The position numbers were made by a program, and so were the translations under genes. Source: Winogradskya consettensis (lineage in GTDB: Bacteria; Actinomycetota; Actinomycetes; Mycobacteriales; Micromonosporaceae). Taken from it: a stretch of 64,000 bases of DNA. The notes beneath the pieces were generated by a model. The model had not been told where the DNA came from, did no database searches, and saw only the letters and a list, made by a program, of their open reading frames with translations. Positions 25,260 to 34,064 of this stretch are shown here, one piece after another. Each line of letters opens with the position of its first letter. Position 1 is the stretch's first letter. The stretch covers positions 1-64,000 of the forward strand of contig NZ_BOQP01000036.1 in the NCBI RefSeq assembly GCF_018332715.1, given 5' to 3'.

Positions 25260-26228
25260 GTGGTCACCGATATCGAAACTTTTCAGGAGGCGTTGACGGC
25301 CAGCGGGCTGCCGCCGGTGCGCAGCGGGCGGCACGACCAGGGGGAATTCCGGGCCGGCATCGTGTCGCGTGACCTCGGATCGCTCAAGGTGATCGAGCTG
25401 GTCACGCCGGAGGGTGAGTGCTTCCGGGACGCGCGGTCCAGCCGCTCCGCTGACGAGGAGTGGTGGCAGATCGAGTTGATGGTGCGGGGGCGGGCGCGGG
25501 TCGAGCAGGGCCGTGGCGCCGCCGATCTCGGGCCGACCGATCTGGTTCTCGTCGATCCGGCGCGGCCGGTCCGGTTCGCCAGCAGCGCCTCCACACACGT
25601 GAGCATCCTGGTGCCCCGTAAGGAGTTGCGGCTCCGCGCGGGCGACGCTGCTCGCCTGGCCGGCGTACGCATCATGGGTGATCGTGGTCCGGGGGCCCTG
25701 GTGTCCTCGCTGGCGCGAGACATGGTCCGCTCGCTGAGTGGATTCCGGGTCGGCCAGGCGGAGCGGTCAGCCGCCGCGGTCATCGAACTGATCTCGGTGA
25801 CGCTGGAAGCCCAGCTGGGTGGCGAGGCACGCCCGGGCCCCGACGAGGAACTGCGGGCCCGCATTCTCGGTTACATCGAGGCGCGGCTGTCCGACCGGGA
25901 GCTGGCCCCGGCCGTGCTCGCCTCGGCACACCACATTTCCGTACGCCGCCTGCACCGGCTCTTCGAGGATCAGCCGGCGTCGGTGGCGGCCCTCATCCGC
26001 CGGCGCAGGCTGGAGCGGTGCCGCGCTGATCTGGCGCGGGGTGATCGTACGGTCACGGCTGTCGCCGCGCGGTGGGGCTTCGCTGACCCGGCGTACTTCA
26101 GCCGGCTCTTCACGGCGACGTACGGCTACAACCCGATGGCGCTGAAGTCCGGTAACCGTGCGCCCGATGTCAAGGCGCCCGCCGCCGGGGCTGGTGAGGA
26201 TGGAGGCCACAGAAACCCTGAAAGGTGA
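25260..26228 (+). CDS. AraC-family transcriptional regulator
   Basis: The 322-residue protein has an N-terminal AraC-binding-like sensor (EEWWQIELMVRGRARVEQGRGAADLGPTDLVLVDPARPVRF) and a C-terminal double HTH (LAPAVLASAHHISVRRLHRLFEDQ and VTAVAARWGFADPAYFSRLFTATYGYNPM). It opens with GTG at 25260. The last codons overlap or abut the NTF2-like gene, so both are probably one unit and the AraC protein may control it. Confidence 0.9.
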   Translation: MVTDIETFQEALTASGLPPVRSGRHDQGEFRAGIVSRDLGSLKVIELVTPEGECFRDARSSRSADEEWWQIELMVRGRARVEQGRGAADLGPTDLVLVDPARPVRFASSASTHVSILVPRKELRLRAGDAARLAGVRIMGDRGPGALVSSLARDMVRSLSGFRVGQAERSAAAVIELISVTLEAQLGGEARPGPDEELRARILGYIEARLSDRELAPAVLASAHHISVRRLHRLFEDQPASVAALIRRRRLERCRADLARGDRTVTAVAARWGFADPAYFSRLFTATYGYNPMALKSGNRAPDVKAPAAGAGEDGGHRNPER

Positions 26229-26230
26229 TC

Positions 26231-26665
26231 ATGGAACAGTCGATCGAGGCGATTAGCGCCATCCCCTTCCGGATGTACGAAGCGTGGAACCGCGGGGACA
26301 CCGCCGGTTTCTTCGCCGACTTGGCCGAGGACGTCCTTTTCGCGGAGCTCGAGGGAACCATCTACCGGAGCCGCGCGGATGCGATCGCGGCTCACGAGGA
26401 GCTCCTCGGCACGGTGATGAAAGGCTCCCAGCTGGTTCGGGGCGAGGTGCACTTCGCCCGGATCGTCAGCCCCGGCACCGGCGTCGTGCACAGCCGCGTC
26501 GGGATCCTCATGCCCGGTGAGGACGAACCGCCGTCCACCCGCTTCTCCATGCAGCTCTTCGTCGTGGTGTGGCGGGACGACCGCTGGGTGGTCGCAGCCC
26601 TCGAGAACGCTCGTCTGCTCTCCCTCGCGAGCATGGCAGCCCTCGAGACTCTGGCCGGCGAATAG
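26231..26665 (+). CDS. NTF2-like/SnoaL-type protein
   Basis: The 144-residue protein shows the cone-shaped alpha+beta pattern of the NTF2 superfamily: an N-terminal helix ending in MYEAWNRGDTAGFFADLAEDVLFAELEGT, then strands with HSRVGIL and FSMQLFVVVWRDDRWVVAALENARL. Such proteins are often isomerase- or cyclase-like, or stress proteins (YybH/SgcJ types). ATG at 26231 has AAAGG five bases upstream, and follows the AraC stop by two bases. Confidence 0.8.
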   Translation: MEQSIEAISAIPFRMYEAWNRGDTAGFFADLAEDVLFAELEGTIYRSRADAIAAHEELLGTVMKGSQLVRGEVHFARIVSPGTGVVHSRVGILMPGEDEPPSTRFSMQLFVVVWRDDRWVVAALENARLLSLASMAALETLAGE

Positions 26666-26681
26666 CCGAACCGCCGGCTGG

Positions 26682-27692
26682 TCAGCCGCTGGCGGGGGTC
26701 AGGGTTCGCAGGCGGTTGACGAGGGTGCGGACCTCGTGGAGGGCTGATGGGTCGCTGCGGCGGCCGGCGGTGTCGATAACGTCGGTGATGCCGGCGAGCA
26801 TTTCGGCGGCCAGGTGGGGATCGCCGAGCTGGGTGATTGCCTGCGCTGCCAGCCAGTCACAGTACGCGGGGAGCACGCCGGCCAGCCGCAGCTGCTCGAC
26901 CAGGACGAGGCAGGCCTTGTCGTAGCCGTTCGCCAGGAGGATCCGGGCTAGGCCGTCGGTGGCCTGCGACCATTCGGGCGTTTGCGGGAACAGCTCGCGC
27001 AACGTTTCGTACGTGTCGACGGCCTGTTGTTTGTGTTCGGCTGCGGCGCAGTCGCGGCCGATTTCGAGCAGGGTCCGGGCGATGCGCCTGCGATCGGCTG
27101 CCGGGCCCTGCGCGGCCAGTTCGTCGAGGGTGCGCTGGGCCAGGGCGAGGTTGCGCTCGGCTCGGCGGATGCGGTCGGCGTGGGTCGCGTGGCCGAGGTG
27201 GTGGAGTTGGATCACGTCGGCGGGGAGTTTCGCTTTCGGGGGCGGGGTCCCGTCCGGGCGTACCAGTCGCTCATGAACCCGGCCCGACCATTGCACGGCC
27301 CGCGGCCGATAGAGGCGGGTCTCGAATTGCCGGTACGGGCTGGCGTGATGCGCGTCGTCGACCTCGACCCGCAGCACGTCGCGGGTGGTGGCGAGCAGTT
27401 CACGCAGCCGTCCCGGGTCCGCGATGACCCGGTGGTCCGCGTCGAGGGCGAGGACCCACTCGGCGGTCTCGCCCCGGACGGCCTCGTTGCGGGCGGCGGC
27501 GAAGTCGTCGGTCCACGCGCCGTGGGTGACCACGGCACCGTGGCGGGCGGCGATCTCCGGGGTGCCGTCCTGCGAGCCGGTGTCGTGCACCCGGATCACA
27601 TCCGCCACACCGGCAAGGGAATCCAGACAGGCGGGGAGCATCTCCGCCTCGTCCCGGACGATCACGACAGCAGCGAGGAGCAATCCGGTCAC
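26682..27692 (-). CDS. Family 2 glycosyltransferase with TPR-like tail
   Basis: The N-terminal 200 residues match GT2 enzymes of the SunS/TPR-glycosyltransferase type: AAVVIVRDEAEMLPACLDSL, DTGSQDGTPEIAARHGAVV, ARNEAVRGETAEWVLALDADHR with the metal-binding DxD, and YRPRAVQWSGRVHERL. The last 130 residues are repeated helices (TPR-like). Donor and acceptor are unknown. I prefer GTG at 27692 because the GT fold starts there and AGGA precedes it; a longer TTG start at 27755 is possible. Confidence 0.85.
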   Translation of the reverse strand: MTGLLLAAVVIVRDEAEMLPACLDSLAGVADVIRVHDTGSQDGTPEIAARHGAVVTHGAWTDDFAAARNEAVRGETAEWVLALDADHRVIADPGRLRELLATTRDVLRVEVDDAHHASPYRQFETRLYRPRAVQWSGRVHERLVRPDGTPPPKAKLPADVIQLHHLGHATHADRIRRAERNLALAQRTLDELAAQGPAADRRRIARTLLEIGRDCAAAEHKQQAVDTYETLRELFPQTPEWSQATDGLARILLANGYDKACLVLVEQLRLAGVLPAYCDWLAAQAITQLGDPHLAAEMLAGITDVIDTAGRRSDPSALHEVRTLVNRLRTLTPASG

Positions 27693-27759
27693 TTTTTCCT
27701 GTTCGGCCGGTTGCTCCCCGCCCTGAGCGGCACTGGTCGCGGAGGATGGCAGCAAGCGC

Positions 27760-28143
27760 TCAGAGGTCGCCGAGACTCTTCACCCCCGCTGCCTTGACGA
27801 GCTCGTCGCGGGTCTCCGGGCAGGTCTGCACGGCCTGGGCGTCGAGCACGTCGCCGTCCAGCTGGTCCAGATGGTCGCCGTAGAGGTCGGCGATGCCCAT
27901 GGTCAGCTGCGCCATCGCCCCGATCTCGGAACCCTGCTTCCTGACCCCGGGAAGTTCCTTCTTGAGGTACGCACAGAGCTCGTCAGCCGAAATGGGCGCG
28001 TTCGCCACGTCAACGCCGTCGTCCTTGGCCACCGCGGCCTTGTCCCCCGCCACCGCGCCACCGCCACCGGCGTCCGTGCCGCACCCGGTCAACGCCAGCG
28101 CCGCCACCGCGGTCACACCCACCACAACAGCTCGAATTCTCAT
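27760..28143 (-). CDS. Small lipoprotein
   Basis: The 127-residue product has a signal peptide with lipobox LTGC (Cys21), followed by a Gly-Gly-Ala linker and a small helical domain with two further Cys (ELCAYL and QTCPET) that could form a disulphide. It is probably an outward-facing membrane-anchored protein. No family is recognised. It is transcribed toward the GT2 gene, 68 bases upstream of it. Confidence 0.7.
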   Translation of the reverse strand: MRIRAVVVGVTAVAALALTGCGTDAGGGGAVAGDKAAVAKDDGVDVANAPISADELCAYLKKELPGVRKQGSEIGAMAQLTMGIADLYGDHLDQLDGDVLDAQAVQTCPETRDELVKAAGVKSLGDL

Positions 28144-28208
28144 GTCATCACTGCACCCGACCGCGCTTAAGAACGACTAAAGAGCATGCCATCGATAGAC
28201 TTCGCCGG

Positions 28209-28904
28209 GTGACGGGCGAACGGCATCTCGACTGGGCAGGGTGCCTCAACATCCGCGACCTCGGCAACCTGCCGACCGCGGACGGAGGCGTCACCCGTTG
28301 GGGTGCGGTGGTGCGCGCGGACAGCCTCGACCGGCTCACGCCGCAGGGCTGGGCCGCGCTGCACGCCCACGGCATCCGGACCGTGGTCGACCTGCGCGAG
28401 GATGACGAACGCTCGCTGACGGCCGACCGGCCGGCCGGTGTCACCGTCGTTCACGTCCCGCTCGATGACAACGCGGACACCGGCTTCTGGTACCGCTGCA
28501 TCGATGACGACATCGACGGCACCCCGCTCTACTACCGGCCGTTCCTCACGCACAAGGCAGAGCGCTGCGCCGCGGCCCTCACCGCGGTCGCCCGGGCCGA
28601 GCCCGGCGGTGTGGTCATCCACTGCGGAATCGGCCGTGACCGTACGGGCCTGGTCGCGCTCCTTCTCCTCGCCCTCGCCGGCGTCGACTCACCGTCGATC
28701 GCCGCCGACTACGAACTGAGCGAGGAACGCCTCCGCCGCCATTTCGACGATGCCCCGATCGCCGCCCGCCTGGCCACCCGCGGCACCACCATCACCGCCG
28801 TCCTGCAGGAGCTTCTCGCCACCATCGACATAGAGAAACTCCTGCGGGAAGCGGGCCTGACCGACGAGACCTTGCGGGCCGTACGCGGCCGGCTTCTTGC
28901 TTAG
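28209..28904 (+). CDS. Tyrosine-protein phosphatase, DSP/PtpB-like
   Basis: The 231-residue protein has the phosphatase signature HCGIGRDRTG with nucleophile Cys139 and the Arg of the P-loop, plus the N-terminal LNIRDLGNLPTADGG and VRADSLDRLTPQGWAAL motifs of MptpB-like phosphatases. The DDYELSEERL acid region follows. It could act on phospho-Tyr/Ser or phosphoinositides. GTG start at 28209. The stop overlaps the convergent HNH-like gene by four bases. Confidence 0.9.
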   Translation: MTGERHLDWAGCLNIRDLGNLPTADGGVTRWGAVVRADSLDRLTPQGWAALHAHGIRTVVDLREDDERSLTADRPAGVTVVHVPLDDNADTGFWYRCIDDDIDGTPLYYRPFLTHKAERCAAALTAVARAEPGGVVIHCGIGRDRTGLVALLLLALAGVDSPSIAADYELSEERLRRHFDDAPIAARLATRGTTITAVLQELLATIDIEKLLREAGLTDETLRAVRGRLLA

Positions 28905-29344
28905 CGTTTACGGCCCGCGGCCAGGGCGACGAGGAACTGCCCACCGCCCGGTTCGACGCTCGCGGTGACCGGCAGCCCGGGCGCCAGCCGCGAGAACCGG
29001 TCGACCAGCCAGTCCGCGGCCTCCTGCGCGTCCTTCTTGCCCGGGCACCGTGCGACCAGCTCACGCCCGCCCTTACGCTCGAGCCGATCGGCAACGGTGA
29101 TCAGCGGCGCCGGCTCCACGACGTTCAACCGATCGGGCCAGGCGATCACTACCTTGACCGCCCCCTTGCGCGTGTTGCACGCCCGATGGGCGAGCCGCTC
29201 AGGGATCTTGGCCTTCTTGTCCGCTGTCCGGCTGTCAACGCTCGGCCCCCGCGGATCGTTCACCGACATGTCCGCGTCAACGGGCTCATCACAGACCCAG
29301 CACCGCCAGCCGTCACGCACAGCCACATCATCAAGAAGACTCAT
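28901..29344 (-). CDS. HNH-like small protein
   Basis: The N-terminal half has VRDGWRCWVCDEPVDADMSVNDPRGPSVD and later RLAHRACNTRKG, that is, two CxxC-type Cys and a His-X3-Cys-Asn end, as in HNH nuclease zinc frames. The usual catalytic first His is not clear (the position reads S or D), so activity is uncertain. The C-terminal 60 residues form an extra beta domain. It is convergent with the phosphatase, overlapping it by four bases. Confidence 0.65.
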   Translation of the reverse strand: MSLLDDVAVRDGWRCWVCDEPVDADMSVNDPRGPSVDSRTADKKAKIPERLAHRACNTRKGAVKVVIAWPDRLNVVEPAPLITVADRLERKGGRELVARCPGKKDAQEAADWLVDRFSRLAPGLPVTASVEPGGGQFLVALAAGRKR

Positions 29345-29410
29345 CCCAGCAACCTATCCCGCTATGACCGGCAGGATGAGGCCGCCGGGGCTCAGCAGAG
29401 CGATCCGGTG

Positions 29411-30271
29411 TCAGCGCGGCATGCGGGCGATGACGTCATCCCAAATGCCTTCGGGCCAGTCGTGGCCGACGCCCGGGTATTCCACGAACTGCGCGCCGGG
29501 GATCTGGGCGGCCAGGTCACGGCCGGCGCGCGGCTTGAGCATCGGATCGTCGGCGCCTGAGACGACCAGGGTGGGCGCGGTTATACCGGACAGCGGCGGC
29601 AGCTTCACGGCTCGGCCGGCGGCGAGGTGCCGCTGGGTGGTGCGCGGGTCACGTGGCGCGCGGGTGTGGCTGAGCGTCGCCGCTTCGCGGATCCAATTCT
29701 CCGGGAACGGGTACCCGGGCGAGGCCTGCACCCGGTTGATCGCGACAAGATTGTCGATCTCCTGCTCGGGCGTGGTCGCCTTGGGAAGCTTACGGAATGC
29801 GCGGAAGACGCCGAGCTTGAGATAGCTCAGGCTCCGCAGAACTCCCGCGGTGGCCGGGCTGCTCATGCAGAGCGTGAGTCCGCGGACCCGCCCGGGGTGC
29901 AGCAGCGCCATGGCCTGCGCGATCGCCGACGTGCCGCCCAGGACGTGAGCTCCGGGCCAGCCGAGGGTGTCCATCACCGCGAGCCCGTCGGCGGCCATGT
30001 CGGCGATCGTGTAGAGGGGACGGGTGCCGCCGAGCAGCGCACGCCACGGGCTGCCGTCCGCCGGCTGCGGGTAATGGGTGGACAGGCCGGTGTCCCGGTT
30101 GTCGTAGCGGACTACGTGATAGCCCGCTTCGACGAGGCGCTCGCAGAACGCGTCGGGCCACCAGACCATCTGATAGTCCAGTCCCAGAACCAGCAGCAGC
30201 GGCTCACCGGCCGTGCCGAAGGTCTCGTAAGCGATCTTGACGTCCCCGTTCACGGCGTACTCGATGCCCAT
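29411..30271 (-). CDS. Alpha/beta hydrolase
   Basis: The 286-residue protein fits the alpha/beta-hydrolase fold: LLLVLGLDYQMVWWPD near strand 3, VVRYDNRDTGLS after strand 4, the nucleophile region LGGTSAIAQ (Ser in the usual place, but GTSAI rather than GxSxG), Asp in VVSGADDPML and catalytic His in PGVGHDWPE. It is related to aclacinomycin-methylesterase-like hydrolases. Its start is divergent from a TetR gene; two palindromes lie between them, so it is likely repressed by that TetR protein. Confidence 0.88.
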   Translation of the reverse strand: MGIEYAVNGDVKIAYETFGTAGEPLLLVLGLDYQMVWWPDAFCERLVEAGYHVVRYDNRDTGLSTHYPQPADGSPWRALLGGTRPLYTIADMAADGLAVMDTLGWPGAHVLGGTSAIAQAMALLHPGRVRGLTLCMSSPATAGVLRSLSYLKLGVFRAFRKLPKATTPEQEIDNLVAINRVQASPGYPFPENWIREAATLSHTRAPRDPRTTQRHLAAGRAVKLPPLSGITAPTLVVSGADDPMLKPRAGRDLAAQIPGAQFVEYPGVGHDWPEGIWDDVIARMPR

Positions 30272-30294
30272 GCCGACCTCCCGGAAATTTTATA

Positions 30295-30345
30295 ATGCGA
30301 TCGCATGGTAACGCTCAGCACGCATCCGAGGCAATGCGTTCGCAT
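30295..30345. promoter_or_regulatory. TetR operator pair
   Basis: ATGCGATCGCAT (30295-30306, perfect palindrome) and ATGCGTTCGCAT (30334-30345) are two near-identical 12-bp sites, 39 bp apart, in the gap between the hydrolase and TetR starts. The right-hand site is 16 bases from the TetR start codon and the left one overlaps the hydrolase promoter region. Confidence 0.7.
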
Positions 30346-30361
30346 GAGATAGATTCGGCGG

Positions 30362-30979
30362 GTGCCCAAGCAGGTCGATCACGAACAGCGCCGCCGCCTC
30401 CTGTCCGAAGCGGTCTTCGCCGTCATCAGCACGCGAGGGTTCGAAGCAGTGAGCCTGCGTGACGTCGCCGAGCAGGCCGGCGTCTCGATGGGCACCGTGC
30501 AGCATTACTTCCCCACCAAGCAGCAGATGCTGTCGTTCGCGCTGGCTCACATGCGCGAACGCGTCATGAACCGGCTTCAGGCCGCCGTCGCCGCTCTGCG
30601 TGAGCCCACCCGCCGCGATCTCCTGCGTGCCGCCACCGCGGTGATGCTCCCGGTCGACCCGGCCGGCCGCGAAGAAGCCTGTGTGAACATCGCGTTCTTC
30701 TCCGCCGCGACTGTCACGCCGACGTATGCCGAGCAGCTTCGCGACGGATACGGACGCATCCTCAGGGTGTCGGTCGCCAACTTCCGCGAGGCGTCCCGGT
30801 TGAACGAATTACGCGACGGAGTCGATCCCGACGTGGCGGCACCTACGCTCTATTTCCTCACCCAGGGCCTGGTAGGGCCGATTCTCGTCGGCCTCTACAG
30901 TCCGGCCGAGGCACTGACCCTCATCGATACCCACCTCGACCGGGTGTTTCGTCCGGCCTCGATCCACTCATCGCCATGA
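30362..30979 (+). CDS. TetR-family transcriptional regulator
   Basis: The 205-residue protein begins with an HTH (RRRLLSEAVFAVISTRGFEAVSLRDVAEQAGVSMGTVQHYFPTK) followed by a helical ligand domain (EEACVNIAFFSAA, EQLRDGYGRIL). GTG start. It is divergent from the alpha/beta hydrolase and sits beside two matched ATGCGNTCGCAT palindromes. The next gene on the right is convergent and only 51 bases away. Confidence 0.92.
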   Translation: MPKQVDHEQRRRLLSEAVFAVISTRGFEAVSLRDVAEQAGVSMGTVQHYFPTKQQMLSFALAHMRERVMNRLQAAVAALREPTRRDLLRAATAVMLPVDPAGREEACVNIAFFSAATVTPTYAEQLRDGYGRILRVSVANFREASRLNELRDGVDPDVAAPTLYFLTQGLVGPILVGLYSPAEALTLIDTHLDRVFRPASIHSSP

Positions 30980-31029
30980 GACTCCCCAGGACGTCGCCGA
31001 ACAGCATCCGGTCCGGGCTTCTCATGAGG

Positions 31030-33774
31030 TCAAAGTACGCCGTGCCGGCCGACGGCGTCGCCCACCTCGGTCCTCGACGAGACGCCGAGCTTGCGCAGGA
31101 TGTTCGAGACGTGGACCGCGGCGGTTTTGGGGGAGATGTAGAGGCGGCGGGCCAGGTCCGTGTTGGTGAGGCCGTCGCTGATCAGTACGGCGACCTCGCG
31201 CTCGCGCGGTGTCAGCGCGGCCAGGCCGGTGACCGCGGGTTCGGCGTCGGCAGGAGCCATGCCGAGCCGGGCGCGTACGTGGTCGAGTTGCGCCACCCGC
31301 CAGCCGCGCCACCCGGCCAGGAGCAAGCCGGCAGCTTCCGCCTGGGCGGCCGCTTCCTCGCGGCGGTCGGTGGCGAGCAGGCAGTGGGCGGCACCGACCC
31401 GGGCCGTGCCGCGCGTCGCCGGGGCAAGGGTATGTGCGTCCACGATGGATAGGTACCCGGTCAGCGCCTCGGCGTGGCGGCCGTGCGCCGACGCGAGCTG
31501 GGCCTCGACCAGCGTCCGGTAGGCGTCCCACGTGTGTGGGTCGAGCAGTGCGGCGGCCATCTGGTCGAGGCGGTGTGCGGGCAGGCCGGCCTCGAGCGCG
31601 GCGGAGATCAGGTCGTGGGCGTGGTCGCCGGCGCGCCAGGTCTGCTCCTGCAGGGCGGTGAGGAACTCGTCCAGGATCGTCTCGGCGAGCGGGGGGTCAC
31701 CGCGGCGGCAGGCGAGGTGAAACGTGAGGCCGGGAATGGCGCTCGGCGGGTTGTGGGGCAGTGTCGCGAGGTCGGCGATGACCTGTTCGACGCGGTCCAG
31801 CTCGCCGGCCTCCAGGTAGAGCCCGGCCAGGAAGAAGCCGTGGTAGTCGGCCCAGCGACCGCGTCGCCGGTAGCTGCGGTCCTGCTCGCGTCCCTCCTCC
31901 AGGGCGGCGATCGCGGCGCGCAGGTCGCCGGCCCACATGGCGAGCCGGGCGCGGCCCTGGAAGTACGTCGCCACGGAGAGGGATTCGAAGCCTGCGCGTT
32001 CGGCGTCGACGCGCATCCGTTCCAGGGTTTCGGCGTGCTCGGCCTGCGAGGTCGGTGGCTCGCCGTGCACGAGGACGTTGAGGGCGCGGGCGGCCAGCAC
32101 CCACTCCCCCGCCTCCTCGGCCTCGTCGACGAGGCCGGCGAGGATTGTGCGTCCCGTGGCGGCGGTGGTCGGCCGCTCGATGAGTGCGGAACCCTTCTCG
32201 ACCAGCGCTGCCAGGCGTACGGACGGCAGGTTGAACTTCTCAGCCAGCACCAAAGCCCGGTCGGACCAGAGCACCGACGCCTCGGGTTCGTCGCGGAAGT
32301 AGGTCGACTGGGCGATGGCGGTCATCGCGCGGGCCTGCTCGGCGCCGGGCGGGAGCTGCGCGATCAGCGTCTCGATCTCCTGCGTCAGCGTCTGCATCTC
32401 GCCGGTCTCGCGGGACTCCCAGGCGATGCGGACCAGCAGGTACAGCGACTCGGCGCGGTCGGTGGTGGTGCCGGCGAGGTCCCGCCAGCGCCGGCCGTAG
32501 CGCAGCGCGTCGTCCAGCAGCCCGGCCAGCCACGCCGCGCGGGCCGCGGAGGCCAGCAGGCCGGTGTCGTCGGGCTGCTCGTCGAGGCCCATCTCGGCGA
32601 GCTGCAGGGCCTGGTACGCGGAGCCGATCGACAGGTAGAGCACGGCACCCCGGCGGGCGGCGGCGACCAGGTCGTCGTACCGTCCGGCGCCTCGCGCGTG
32701 ATGCGCGACCATCGCCGGGTCGGAGTCCTTTTTCAGCAGTACGTCGAGCGCGATCTCGTGCAGCCTGCGGCGCTGGCGTCCGAGCATCTGGTCGGCGATC
32801 GCCTCGCGCACCAGCGCGTGCCGGAACGCGAACTCGTCCTCACCGGACTCGAGCAGCACACCCCGGGTCACCAGGTCGCGCAGCACCGCGATCAGCTCGT
32901 CCTCCCCCGCACCGGTCACCTCGGCCAGCAGGTCGAACGGGATGCGATGGCCAAGCACGGTCGCCGCCTCGACGATGCGGTGGCTGACGGGGTCGAGATC
33001 GTCGACCTGCCGGCGCAGCACGTCCGCGAGGCTCCACGGCAACGGCTGCTCGACGAGCGCCTCCACGTCGTACCCCGGAAGGGCCCGCAGCAGTTCCTCC
33101 AGGAAGAACGGGTTGCCGCCGGTGCGGTGGTGCAGCGCGGTCGCCGCACGCAACGGCGCCGGACCGCCGGTCGCGGCCGCCAGCATGGCCGCGGTCTGCG
33201 CAGGCGTGAGCCGGTCGAGGCGCACGTGGGTGACGGCATGCCGCCGCTCCATCTGGGCGAGCAGCCCGGCCACCGGCCGGCGTCGGGAAACCTCGTCCGA
33301 TCGGTACGTCCCGACGAGCAGCCGCGGCCCCCGCCGGTCAGCGATCCGCTCGAACAGCGCCGCGCTCTCCGAGTCGACCCAGTGCAGATCCTCGAAGACG
33401 ATCACCGCCGGGGAGTCGCCGACCAGCTCGGTCAGGATCGCGAGCCCGGTGTGCAACCGCTCGACCGGGCTGCGCTGCGGGTCCGCGAGCGCCGCCAACT
33501 GCGCGTCGTCGACCTCAGGATGACCGTCGACGGCGTCGAGGAGCACCTCGTACGGCCGCGACAGCGACCCGGGCTCCGCCCGCCCGACCAGCACCACCGT
33601 TTCGGCCGGCAGCCCCGCCAGCAACTCCTGCACCAGCCGCGTCTTCCCGATCCCCGGCTCCCCCGCGATGATCGCCACCGCGGGCTCGTGCGAGGCGGCG
33701 AGCTGCGTCAGCCGGCGCAGCTCGCTCTCGCGGCCGATCATCATCGGGCTGGCACCGCCGCGGATGTTTCGCAC
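31030..33774 (-). CDS. Large LuxR-family ATPase regulator (LAL type)
   Basis: The ~914-residue protein has an N-terminal AAA/STAND ATPase (Walker A GEPGIGKT near residues 36-43, Walker B VIVFEDLHWVD), a long TPR-like middle, and a C-terminal LuxR HTH (LTPREREVAVLISDGLTNTDLARRLYISPKTAAVHVSNILRKLG). Such regulators often activate secondary metabolism or catabolic clusters. GTG at 33774 was chosen; ATG at 33747 is the alternative. The start overlaps the small ORF at 33741-33935 in another frame, suggesting translational coupling. Confidence 0.9.
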   Translation of the reverse strand: MRNIRGGASPMMIGRESELRRLTQLAASHEPAVAIIAGEPGIGKTRLVQELLAGLPAETVVLVGRAEPGSLSRPYEVLLDAVDGHPEVDDAQLAALADPQRSPVERLHTGLAILTELVGDSPAVIVFEDLHWVDSESAALFERIADRRGPRLLVGTYRSDEVSRRRPVAGLLAQMERRHAVTHVRLDRLTPAQTAAMLAAATGGPAPLRAATALHHRTGGNPFFLEELLRALPGYDVEALVEQPLPWSLADVLRRQVDDLDPVSHRIVEAATVLGHRIPFDLLAEVTGAGEDELIAVLRDLVTRGVLLESGEDEFAFRHALVREAIADQMLGRQRRRLHEIALDVLLKKDSDPAMVAHHARGAGRYDDLVAAARRGAVLYLSIGSAYQALQLAEMGLDEQPDDTGLLASAARAAWLAGLLDDALRYGRRWRDLAGTTTDRAESLYLLVRIAWESRETGEMQTLTQEIETLIAQLPPGAEQARAMTAIAQSTYFRDEPEASVLWSDRALVLAEKFNLPSVRLAALVEKGSALIERPTTAATGRTILAGLVDEAEEAGEWVLAARALNVLVHGEPPTSQAEHAETLERMRVDAERAGFESLSVATYFQGRARLAMWAGDLRAAIAALEEGREQDRSYRRRGRWADYHGFFLAGLYLEAGELDRVEQVIADLATLPHNPPSAIPGLTFHLACRRGDPPLAETILDEFLTALQEQTWRAGDHAHDLISAALEAGLPAHRLDQMAAALLDPHTWDAYRTLVEAQLASAHGRHAEALTGYLSIVDAHTLAPATRGTARVGAAHCLLATDRREEAAAQAEAAGLLLAGWRGWRVAQLDHVRARLGMAPADAEPAVTGLAALTPREREVAVLISDGLTNTDLARRLYISPKTAAVHVSNILRKLGVSSRTEVGDAVGRHGVL

Positions 33775-33935
33775 GGCGCCAGGGTACCGGCGCGCTGCTG
33801 ACGAACGGCCGGGTCTTTCCCGGCCCGGCGCACCCGCCGGGCCAGGTTCAGCAGCCTGCGCTGGTCGGCCTCGACGATCAGCGCGCGGTGGTGCTCGTTC
33901 GCCAGCGCCAGCATCATGTCCGGGTGAAGCAACAT
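33741..33935 (-). CDS. Small hypothetical protein coupled to LuxR regulator
   Basis: This 64-residue frame starts MLLHPDMMLALANEHHRALIVEAD and runs on with a basic helix (RRLLNLARRVRRAG). The beginning resembles many short actinobacterial ORFs that start with HPxxxLALANEHH. GAGGGAGA lies seven bases before ATG at 33935. The stop falls inside the first codons of the LuxR gene (overlap of 34 bases with GTG 33774, or 7 with ATG 33747), so ribosomes could reinitiate there. Function unknown. Confidence 0.65.
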   Translation of the reverse strand: MLLHPDMMLALANEHHRALIVEADQRRLLNLARRVRRAGKDPAVRQQRAGTLAPCETSAAVPAR

Positions 33936-34064
33936 TGTGTGTCTCCCTCATCGGCAGGTGATGTATCGATCCTCTGCCGCGAGGGGGGCGGTCACATCGG
34001 AAGCGTTTGCCTATCTTCGCTGGTCAGCGAGGTTTAGGCCGGGCCGGCAGGCGTCTAGGTATAC

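Noticed and set aside
31474..33801. 775-codon + strand frame
   Set aside because: It is the antisense of the LuxR ATPase; the product has no family pattern and strong Arg/Gly bias.
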